DNA of 6,554 nucleotides from Actinomycetota bacterium (GTDB lineage: Bacteria; Actinomycetota; Actinomycetes; UBA12327): contig DPWC01000111.1 of assembly GCA_003529305.1 (NCBI GenBank), forward strand, positions 1 through 6,554, read 5' to 3'. Under the pieces are notes generated by a model, which searched no databases, was not told the DNA's origin, and saw only the letters and a program-made list of their open reading frames with translations. Both the position numbers and the translations under genes were made by a program. Position 1 is the first letter of the stretch. Each line of letters begins with the position of its first letter. Positions 1-4,358 of this stretch are shown here, one piece after another.

Positions 1-1074
1 CATGAAGTGGGCTGCCCCACGCTGCCAGTCCAGATGTAGATCCTTGACGAGAAAGGACGCCACGACCATGCGCACGCGGTTGTGCACCCAGCCTTCGGCC
101 CGCAATTGCCGCATGCCGGCATCCACGAAGGGATACCCCGTGCGACCCTCGGCCCACGCGGCAAAACGCACATCGGCTTGTTCACCGTTGTCAGTGCGCA
201 TGGCGTCCATCGAGACTTTCAGATTGCGACGCGCTGAGGCTGGCTCGTGAAAGAGCACATCGGCGTAGAACTCTCGCCAGCACACCTCGCGACGGAAGTG
301 ATCGTGATCTTTTGAATCGCCGAGGTCGGCCAACAGGGTGCGAGGGTGAATCAATCCCCAGCGCAAATCCATAGATGCCTGTGAGGTGGCCGCTAGGTCA
401 GCACGGTCGCGTTGTTCGTGATAGCCCGTGAGACCTGACTGCCGAAAGGCCGCCCAACGATCCAGTGCCGCAACTTCTGACACTTCGGGCAAGGTGGTGT
501 CGGTGGGTGCGCGGTGGTCAGGAATTGCTTCGCTGGGTGCCGCCGCCCAGGTGACCGCCGGACTCGGCATGGGTGCACTCCACCCGTGGGCACACCATCC
601 TCGGTAATACGGAGTGAAGACTCGAAAGGGTGTGCCATCGGATTTGCGCACAGCACCGGGAGCGACGGCGTAGGGCGCTCCCACTTCGTGCAGCGCGCGG
701 CCGTCCTTGTCGAGCGCTGCGGACACGCGGGCGTCGCGATTGCGGCCGTAGGGAGTGAAGTCGCCGGTGACAAAAACTTCAGTGGCCCCGACCTCTTGCG
801 CAAGAGCTACGACCTGCTCGGCAGGCGCACCAGTGCGCACGATCAGTTGCCCGCCGCTGGTGCGCAGGGAGTGATCGAGTGCTGACAGCGCCTGGGAGAG
901 GCATGCTCGGCGGACATCTCCAGCGTTGGCCCACAGCACAGGATCAACGACGAACACGGGTACAACCCGACGCCCCGTTGCTGCGGCGGCCACCAGAGCC
1001 TCGTGATCGTTCAGGCGCAGATCCCGGCGAAACCAGAGCACAACCGGTGGCGTTCCCTGGTCGTCATGGGTCAT
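1..1074 (-). CDS. phr: Class I deoxyribodipyrimidine photolyase / cryptochrome family, C-terminus cut off by window edge
   Basis: The minus strand is open from an ATG at 1074 to the left edge: 358 codons with no stop. The missing C-terminus is probably about 90-110 residues. The N-terminal antenna domain begins VVLWFRRDLRLNDHEAL (11-27). The FAD domain shows YHEQRD (218-223), TSQASMDLRWGLIHPR (230-245), EVCWREFY (263-270) and GRTGYPFVDAGMRQLRAEGW (310-329), then HNRVRM (331-336) and KDLHLDW (344-350). By family knowledge the enzyme uses blue light and reduced FAD to split UV pyrimidine dimers. Glu263 and Trp266 align with lesion-pocket residues E274/W277 of E. coli PhrB. PYGRNRD (108-114) lacks the antenna-folate Glu, so a deazaflavin antenna is possible (inference). 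Trp350 matches the middle Trp of the electron-transfer chain, but no Trp aligns with the outer one. CPD versus (6-4) specificity cannot be decided without the C-terminus. It is divergent from ideR. The ATG sits 7 nt after a -10-like box with no Shine-Dalgarno, suggesting a leaderless mRNA. Confidence 0.94.
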   Translation of the reverse strand, partial: MTHDDQGTPPVVLWFRRDLRLNDHEALVAAAATGRRVVPVFVVDPVLWANAGDVRRACLSQALSALDHSLRTSGGQLIVRTGAPAEQVVALAQEVGATEVFVTGDFTPYGRNRDARVSAALDKDGRALHEVGAPYAVAPGAVRKSDGTPFRVFTPYYRGWCAHGWSAPMPSPAVTWAAAPSEAIPDHRAPTDTTLPEVSEVAALDRWAAFRQSGLTGYHEQRDRADLAATSQASMDLRWGLIHPRTLLADLGDSKDHDHFRREVCWREFYADVLFHEPASARRNLKVSMDAMRTDNGEQADVRFAAWAEGRTGYPFVDAGMRQLRAEGWVHNRVRMVVASFLVKDLHLDWQRGAAHFM

Positions 1075-1081
1075 GACGACC

Positions 1082-1087
1082 ACGCTA
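1082..1087 (-). promoter_or_regulatory. Candidate -10 box (TAGCGT) for leaderless phr mRNA
   Basis: TAGCGT fits the actinobacterial TANNNT -10 pattern and ends exactly 7 nt before the photolyase ATG, so transcription would start at or next to the A of the start codon. No Shine-Dalgarno sequence is present. No good TTGACA-like -35 is visible; GTGCGC lies 17 nt upstream. The same box and spacing recur before ideR and the CoA-binding gene. Confidence 0.5.
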
Positions 1088-1114
1088 GGTGCGCATCATT
1101 GCCCGCGCACCCGC

Positions 1115-1120
1115 TAGCGT
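1115..1120 (+). promoter_or_regulatory. Candidate -10 box (TAGCGT) for leaderless ideR mRNA
   Basis: TAGCGT ends 7 nt before the GTG at 1128. That start codon is independently supported by metal-ligand numbering in the IdeR family. There is no Shine-Dalgarno upstream of the GTG. The box is the mirror image of the phr box within the same inverted repeat. The -35 region is not recognisable by consensus. Confidence 0.5.
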
Positions 1121-1127
1121 GGCCGAT

Positions 1128-1814
1128 GTGAGCGGGTTGATCGACACCACCGAGATGTACCTGCGCACGGTGTACGAACTTCAAGAGGAGGGTGTTGTTC
1201 CCCTCCGGGCGCGCATTGCTGAACGGCTGGGCCACAGCGGCCCCACGGTGAGCCAGACCGTGGCGCGCCTCGAGCGCGACGGCTTGCTGCATGTCGAGGG
1301 TGATCGCCATCTGGAGTTCACCGACGATGGCCGGGCCATGGCGGTGCGCGTCATGCGCAAGCATCGGCTTGCTGAGTGTTTGCTGGTGCAGGTTCTGGGC
1401 CTGCCCTGGGAGTCCGTTCACGCTGAGGCTTGCCGGTGGGAGCATGTGATGAGTGAGGATGTTGAGCGCAGCATCCTGACCCTGCTGGGATCGCCGACCG
1501 AGTCGCCTTTTGGTAATCCGATTCCGGGGCTTGATGAACTCGTCGGTGGCGGGTCGGTGTTGGCCGGTACCGACGGCTTGGTACCCCTATCTCAGGCAGC
1601 TACCGAACAGGAGCGTCCGGTCACGGTGCGGCGAATTGCGGAGCCGGTGCAAGAGAACGAGGGCGTGATGGCTGCGCTGGATCGCGCCGGTGTGCGCCCC
1701 GGTGCCGCGATCAGCGTTCGACGCTCATCTTCGGGCGTGGTCGTGGGCCACGATGGCCAGAGTGCCGAGTTAGATGCTGCGGCGGCCGGCGCTGTTTTTG
1801 TCTCTCAGCCCTGA
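1128..1814 (+). CDS. ideR: Iron-dependent DtxR/IdeR-family transcriptional repressor
   Basis: This 228-residue protein matches the usual length (about 230) and order of IdeR/DtxR: winged-helix DNA-binding domain (about 1-73), metal-binding and dimerisation domain (about 74-140), and an SH3-like C-terminal domain (about 150-226). DTTEMYLRTVYEL, SGPTVSQTVARLERDGLL and EACRWEHVMSEDVE are diagnostic. Starting at the GTG at 1128 puts the known metal ligands at their published family positions: Met10, Cys102, Glu105 and His106 in one site; His79, Glu83 and His98 in the other, with Glu172 and Gln175 donated by the SH3-like domain. All are intact, so the protein should sense Fe(II). By family knowledge it represses iron uptake genes and can activate storage genes when iron is replete. 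In-frame GTGs at 1089 and 1119 would add 13 or 3 residues and break that numbering. The gene is monocistronic here and divergent from phr. Confidence 0.95.
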   Translation: MSGLIDTTEMYLRTVYELQEEGVVPLRARIAERLGHSGPTVSQTVARLERDGLLHVEGDRHLEFTDDGRAMAVRVMRKHRLAECLLVQVLGLPWESVHAEACRWEHVMSEDVERSILTLLGSPTESPFGNPIPGLDELVGGGSVLAGTDGLVPLSQAATEQERPVTVRRIAEPVQENEGVMAALDRAGVRPGAAISVRRSSSGVVVGHDGQSAELDAAAAGAVFVSQP

Positions 1815-1822
1815 CGCCCGAA

Positions 1823-1851
1823 ATGCCCGATTTTCCGGCCGATTCGGGCAT
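1823..1851 (+). terminator. Stem-loop just after ideR, possible terminator
   Basis: ATGCCCGA (1823-1830) pairs perfectly with TCGGGCAT (1844-1851) across a 13-nt loop, beginning 8 nt after the ideR stop codon. No T-tract follows, which is common for hairpin terminators in high-GC actinobacteria but makes the call uncertain. Confidence 0.4.
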
Positions 1852-1876
1852 CACAGGTGGGGCACAAGGGGCTGAA

Positions 1877-1892
1877 GGGCCGGTGACGGCCC
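1877..1892 (+). terminator. Second stem-loop in the ideR 3' region
   Basis: GGGCCG and CGGCCC enclose a GTGA tetraloop of GNRA type, giving a very stable 6-bp hairpin. It lies between ideR and the candidate promoter of the riboswitch transcript. It may be a further terminator for ideR or a chance GC-rich palindrome; no T-tract follows. Its 3' half (GGCCCTGTCC, 1888-1897) is also 9/10 complementary to the ribosome binding site at 2124-2133. Confidence 0.3.
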
Positions 1893-1899
1893 TGTCCGT

Positions 1900-1905
1900 T
1901 ATGGT
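1900..1905 (+). promoter_or_regulatory. Candidate -10 box (TATGGT) for the riboswitch / NlpC-P60 transcript
   Basis: TATGGT fits TANNNT. Initiation about 7 nt downstream would put the RNA 5' end near 1913, where a hairpin begins at once: GTCCCT (1913-1918) pairs with AGGGGC (1930-1935) using one G-U pair. That fit is the main support. No TTGACA-like -35 is present at normal spacing. Confidence 0.38.
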
Positions 1906-1944
1906 GTCTTTCGTCCCTGGTGCACTTCTAGGGGCGGAGGGTGG

Positions 1945-2125
1945 CCGACGCCGAATCCTGCCGGGCCTCCCTCCTCCACATCCGCGGGCAGGAGCGGGGG
2001 ACCCAAGGTAGTTGGCCCGGTGCAGATCGGGCCTTGGGGTGAAGCCAGCAGAGTGCCTGCACTCCGCTGGCCGGGCATGGTCGACCTCTCTGCCCGAACC
2101 CGACAGCTGACCTCGAAGGCGTCGG
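1945..2125 (+). promoter_or_regulatory. Cyclic di-AMP riboswitch (ydaO-yuaA class)
   Basis: The conserved blocks of the ydaO motif appear in order: CCGAATCC (1951-1958), GAGCGGGGGACCCAA (1992-2006), TTGGGGTGAA (2034-2043), CGACCTC (2082-2088), and CCGAACCCGACAGCTGACCTC (2094-2114) near the 3' end. It folds well by hand. The closing stem is CCGACGCC (1945-1952) with GGCGTCGG (2118-2125). Further stems are CCTGCC/GGCAGG (1957-1962, 1987-1992), CCCAA/TTGGG (2002-2006, 2034-2038), GGCCCG/CGGGCC (2014-2019, 2028-2033), CCAGC-A-GAGTG with CACTC-C-GCTGG (2045-2070), and CGGGCA/TGCCCG (2072-2077, 2091-2096). The class is known to bind c-di-AMP and usually turns expression off when ligand is bound. 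In actinobacteria it commonly precedes secreted wall-lytic genes, as here. The closing stem ends inside the ribosome binding site of the next gene, which points to translational control (inference). Confidence 0.94.
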
Positions 2126-2131
2126 AGAGGG
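2124..2131 (+). promoter_or_regulatory. Ribosome binding site overlapping the riboswitch closing stem
   Basis: GGAGAGGG lies 9 nt before the ATG at 2141. Its first two bases (2124-2125) are the last bases of the riboswitch closing stem. Two upstream segments can pair with it: CCTCTCT (2085-2091), in a loop of the aptamer, and GGCCCTGTCC (1888-1897), 9/10 complementary to 2124-2133 but probably upstream of the transcript start. Confidence 0.55.
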
Positions 2132-2140
2132 CCTTTTCTT

Positions 2141-2917
2141 ATGCCACGCATTCGTGCGCGCGCTGTTGTTGTGTCTGTGTTGTTGGGGGCGTCACTGGCC
2201 TGGGTAGTTCCGGGTAGCGCCAACGCAGCAGCCCCCACGCCGGGGCCATCGGGTGACGCCTCGTCACAGCTGACTCCGCCGTCCTTCGGCAGCCTGACCG
2301 GCACGCCATCTAGCCCGGTCAGCGCTGGCGTTCTTCGCGTGGGTTCGCGTGGACGGGCCGTGCTGGTGCTGGAGCGGCGCCTGCATATGGCGCGCGCCGA
2401 CCGAATCTTCGACCGCGCGACAGCTCGTCGAGTTCGCAGCGTCCAGGGGTGGGCGAAGATCGCTCGCACAGGAGTGGTGGACAGTCGGACCTCTCGTGCA
2501 ATCTCAGCCTGGAATCGAGCCAAGCGAGTAGCGGCAACTCGGGCCGCCCGTCAGGGAACAATTCGTCGTAACGCGGTGATCCGCATGGCGCAGCGATTCA
2601 GTGGCCGCCCGTACGCCTTCGGAGCCGCTGGCCCCTCCTCCTTCGACTGCTCCGGCTTTACGCGGTTTATCTTCAGTCGAGCCCTGGGCATCTCGTTGCC
2701 CCACCAATCAGGAGGGCAAGCATCCGTGTCTCGTCGGATCAGGCCGTCCCAAGCCCGGCCAGGGGACCTTGTCTTCTTCACCAGCGGTGGGCGGGTGTAT
2801 CACGTCGGGATCTACGCCGGCCACGGTCGGCTGTACCACTCGCCAGAACCGGGCAAGCGCACCGGACTGGATCCGATCTTCGCTCGCTCACACTTCTTTG
2901 GTCGCGTCATCGGCTAG
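2141..2917 (+). CDS. Secreted NlpC/P60 family peptidoglycan endopeptidase under c-di-AMP riboswitch control
   Basis: The protein has 258 residues. An N-terminal signal peptide (basic MPRIRAR, hydrophobic core 9-23) has a probable signal peptidase I site after SANA at residue 29, followed by a Pro/Ser-rich linker. Residues about 64-122 (VGSRGRAVLVLERRL... TGVVDSRTSRAI) resemble a degenerate PG_binding_1 repeat. The C-terminal NlpC/P60 domain (about 144-258) has the catalytic Cys170 in FDCSGF, His221 in YHVGIY and a likely third polar residue, His233, in LYHSPEPG; RPGDLVFF (206-213) is typical. By family knowledge these cysteine peptidases cut the stem peptide of peptidoglycan outside the membrane, usually between D-Glu and the diamino acid, in cell separation and wall turnover. 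The start is fixed by the ribosome binding site 9 nt upstream and the signal peptide. Expression is probably gated by c-di-AMP. A transpeptidase gene follows 97 nt downstream. Confidence 0.93.
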   Translation: MPRIRARAVVVSVLLGASLAWVVPGSANAAAPTPGPSGDASSQLTPPSFGSLTGTPSSPVSAGVLRVGSRGRAVLVLERRLHMARADRIFDRATARRVRSVQGWAKIARTGVVDSRTSRAISAWNRAKRVAATRAARQGTIRRNAVIRMAQRFSGRPYAFGAAGPSSFDCSGFTRFIFSRALGISLPHQSGGQASVSRRIRPSQARPGDLVFFTSGGRVYHVGIYAGHGRLYHSPEPGKRTGLDPIFARSHFFGRVIG

Positions 2918-2962
2918 GACGATGCGCTAGCGGGCAGCTATCGGGCACACTGTTGCTCTGTT

Positions 2963-2987
2963 GGGAAGGCCATCAGGCCACCTTCCC
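2963..2987 (+). other. Stem-loop between the NlpC/P60 and L,D-transpeptidase genes
   Basis: GGGAAGG (2963-2969) pairs with CCTTCCC (2981-2987); the stem can be extended inward by CC/GG (2970-2971 with 2976-2977). It lies 45 nt after the upstream stop and 12 nt before the next ribosome binding site. It could be a terminator without a T-tract, an mRNA-processing or stability element, or a leader structure of the second gene. I see no convincing promoter in 2918-3014, so co-transcription remains possible. Confidence 0.35.
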
Positions 2988-2999
2988 CCTTGGGCCTGT

Positions 3000-3005
3000 G
3001 GAGGT
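3000..3005 (+). promoter_or_regulatory. Strong ribosome binding site fixing the L,D-transpeptidase start
   Basis: GGAGGT sits 9 nt before the ATG at 3015. This selects that ATG over the in-frame TTG at 2961, which would add 18 residues ahead of an otherwise clean signal peptide. Confidence 0.75.
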
Positions 3006-3014
3006 GTCGTCGCT

Positions 3015-3872
3015 ATGCGTCGATCCGCGGCCGTCGTAGGGACTGCCCTGGTTGTGCTGCTGAGCTCCCTGAGCTCGGCAGCAGTGGCGCAAGCGGTCGT
3101 TGTCCCGCCGCCGTCGCCGCCGGTGACCATCACGCCGACGCCCACTCCGACACCTACCCCCACCCCGACGCCCAGCCCTCGGCCACGGCCTCCGACGCTG
3201 TGTCAGATTGCCCGTGACGCTCGAGGCACCACGCCCTATCGGCCCTTCTATCGGGCAGCCACCAAGCCAGGTGCCCGCGATGCAGGGCCGTTTGCCATTC
3301 AGCATGTGCGTGAAGCGCAGTACCGATTGCGCTGGGCGAAGGTGTACGACGGACCCATCAATGGCCGCTATGGAACGCGCGTGACCTCCGCTGTTCGGCG
3401 TTTTCAGGCCTCGCACTGCTTGCGCGCCACCGGCACTTTGGATGTTGCCTCGTGGGCGGTGTTGGTGCGCGCCACGGTGCGCAACAGGGCGGCAATCCCA
3501 CGCATCTGCTACAGATCGGGCTGGCACTCCTGCTATGACCGAGCAAGTCATCAAGACTTCTTGTTCCGCGACGGAAAGATGTGGAATGTCTGGCTAGTTC
3601 GCGGCGGCTCACAATCGCTGCAAACCAGGCTCGGTACTGGGCGGGTCTATGCCCACTATGTGCAGAAGCGATCCAGCCTCTATGACTCGATCATGTATTA
3701 CTTCATGCCACACAACGGTGGTGAAGGCCAGCATGGATCAGGATTCATGACCGATCCTTGGGTGGGCCACTCGCACGGCTGTATCAACATGTACATCAAG
3801 GATGCGCGAGTGCTGTTCAATCTCACCCGCCATCAGCCACTCACAGTGACGGTATACGGCCGCTGGGCATAA
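3015..3872 (+). CDS. Secreted YkuD-type L,D-transpeptidase with peptidoglycan-binding domain
   Basis: The protein has 285 residues. It starts with a signal peptide (MRRSAAVVGTALVVLLSSLS; likely cleavage after AVA, residue 25), then a Pro-rich and Thr-Pro linker (31-60) that would span the wall. A PG_binding_1-like domain follows (about 93-152; YDGPINGRYGTRVTSAVRRF at 111-130). The C-terminal YkuD catalytic region (about 180-282) contains HGSGF (240-244) and SHGCINM (253-259). Cys256 is the predicted nucleophile, with His240 and His254 in the usual active-site places. By family knowledge such enzymes form 3-3 cross-links between peptidoglycan stems, or attach proteins to them, outside the membrane, and resist most penicillins. 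Four further cysteines (63, 135, 165, 173) could form disulfides. The position behind a wall hydrolase suggests a paired wall-remodelling role (inference). Its last 32 bp overlap the convergent CoA-binding gene. Confidence 0.9.
   Translation: MRRSAAVVGTALVVLLSSLSSAAVAQAVVVPPPSPPVTITPTPTPTPTPTPTPSPRPRPPTLCQIARDARGTTPYRPFYRAATKPGARDAGPFAIQHVREAQYRLRWAKVYDGPINGRYGTRVTSAVRRFQASHCLRATGTLDVASWAVLVRATVRNRAAIPRICYRSGWHSCYDRASHQDFLFRDGKMWNVWLVRGGSQSLQTRLGTGRVYAHYVQKRSSLYDSIMYYFMPHNGGEGQHGSGFMTDPWVGHSHGCINMYIKDARVLFNLTRHQPLTVTVYGRWA
3132..3179 (+). repeat. Thr-Pro repeat linker coded within the L,D-transpeptidase gene
   Basis: Seven Thr-Pro pairs plus one Ser-Pro (residues 40-55) follow the signal peptide. 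The codons vary (ACG, ACT, ACA, ACC for Thr; CCG, CCC, CCT for Pro), so the DNA is not a clean microsatellite. The repeat seems to be kept at protein level as an extended, possibly O-glycosylated wall-spanning linker (inference). Confidence 0.85.
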
Positions 3873-4293
3873 GCCGTCGGGCTTCAACCAACAAACAGCG
3901 GTTCTGCACAAACGGCACCCCGGCCGCAGCGCACAGGGCCGCTGCCTCGTCGCAGACGATCCCTAGTTGCAGCCAGACCGCTCGTGCTCCGACCGCGATG
4001 GCTTGGCGGGTGATGTCTGCAGCGTCCGCAGAGGGCCGGAAGACATCCACAAGGTCGATCGGCCCACTGACTTGTGCCAATGACGGTGCTACGACTTGGC
4101 CGAGAAGTTCTCCACCGGAGGGATTTACGGGGGTGATGCCGTAACCCATCGCCAATAAGGCAGCCGGCACCTGGTGGGCGGCCTTGCCCGGGTCACGGGA
4201 AGCGCCGACCACGGTAATCTTGCGGGAGTTGCGGACCAGCGTGGTGATCAGTGCCTCATCGCTGGAATCAGCGTTGGCCGGTGGGCTGGACAT
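3841..4293 (-). CDS. CoA-binding domain protein, YccU-like
   Basis: This 150-residue protein forms a single Rossmann-type CoA_binding domain. ITVVGASRDPGKAAHQVPAAL (26-46) is the nucleotide-binding start. YGITPVNP (51-58), GELLGQVVAPSLAQV (61-75), IDLVDVFRP (79-87), GARAVWLQLGI (102-112) and the C-terminal NRC (131-133) follow the YccU/YbiF pattern. The family resembles the CoA-binding part of succinyl-CoA synthetase-like proteins. Its members bind CoA or related nucleotides, but their cellular role is poorly known, so no pathway is assigned. The ATG at 4293 is chosen over a TTG at 4341 because a TAGCGT box lies exactly 7 nt before it, as for phr and ideR; there is no Shine-Dalgarno. About 10 residues (MPSGRIPSL) extend past the usual C-terminus into DNA shared with the convergent transpeptidase gene. 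Confidence 0.88.
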   Translation of the reverse strand: MSSPPANADSSDEALITTLVRNSRKITVVGASRDPGKAAHQVPAALLAMGYGITPVNPSGGELLGQVVAPSLAQVSGPIDLVDVFRPSADAADITRQAIAVGARAVWLQLGIVCDEAAALCAAAGVPFVQNRCLLVEARRLMPSGRIPSL

Positions 4294-4300
4294 ACGGCTG

Positions 4301-4306
4301 ACGCTA
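4301..4306 (-). promoter_or_regulatory. Candidate -10 box (TAGCGT) for leaderless CoA-binding-protein mRNA
   Basis: TAGCGT is followed by 7 nt (CAGCCGT) and then the ATG at 4293. This is the third identical hexamer-plus-spacing in the window, which strengthens all three calls. The box lies in the 65-bp divergent region shared with the Rieske oxygenase gene. No clear -35 is seen. Confidence 0.52.
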
Positions 4307-4358
4307 GTGCGGCAGGGGCCGCTCTGCGTGATGGCGGTCAAGGCCCCACAATGGGGGC

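Larger units (their letters stand above)
1080..1122. repeat. Inverted repeat spanning the phr/ideR divergent promoter region
   Basis: The left arm CCACGCTAG-GTGCGC (1080-1094) is mirrored by GCGCACCCGCTAGCGTGG (1105-1122). The arms match throughout except for 3 extra bases in the right arm; the spacer is ATCATTGCCC. The outer ends of the arms hold the two TAGCGT boxes assigned as -10 elements of the divergent genes. It could be simply two mirrored promoters, or also a binding site for a shared regulator. It does not resemble the canonical DtxR/IdeR box (TTAGG...CCTAA). Confidence 0.55.

Noticed and set aside
393..803. Minus-strand open frame with a start and stop in the photolyase region
   Set aside because: It is a different frame of the same strand as the photolyase, whose frame carries continuous conserved motifs from 1074 to 1.
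1080..1122. DtxR/IdeR iron box in the phr/ideR intergenic region
   Set aside because: Only the short TAGC core resembles it; the flanking TTAGG and CCTAA halves are absent. Autoregulation by IdeR is not supported from sequence.
1089..1127. Upstream GTG starts (1089, 1119) for ideR
   Set aside because: They would shift all nine known metal-ligand positions away from the family numbering; the GTG at 1128 places them exactly.
1815..2140. Small plus-strand ORFs in the leader region (for example 1823-2011 and 2020-2217)
   Set aside because: They run through the conserved stems and blocks of the riboswitch, have no ribosome binding sites or recognisable product, and one overlaps the NlpC/P60 start out of frame.
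1711..2523. Long minus-strand open frame (270 codons) opposite ideR, the riboswitch and the NlpC/P60 gene
   Set aside because: It is Arg/Pro-rich with no recognisable domain, and lies antisense to a well-supported gene and a structured RNA. It is a GC-bias shadow frame.
2961..3014. TTG start at 2961 for the L,D-transpeptidase
   Set aside because: The ATG at 3015 has a GGAGGT at ideal spacing and begins a normal signal peptide; the extension would put MGRPSGHLPPW ahead of it.
3132..3179. CRISPR or microsatellite-like repeat
   Set aside because: It is a coding Thr-Pro linker with mixed synonymous codons, with no spacers and no exact DNA repeat unit.
4294..4341. TTG start at 4341 for the CoA-binding protein
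   Set aside because: The extra 16 residues resemble nothing in the family and would cover the TAGCGT promoter box 7 nt before the ATG at 4293.
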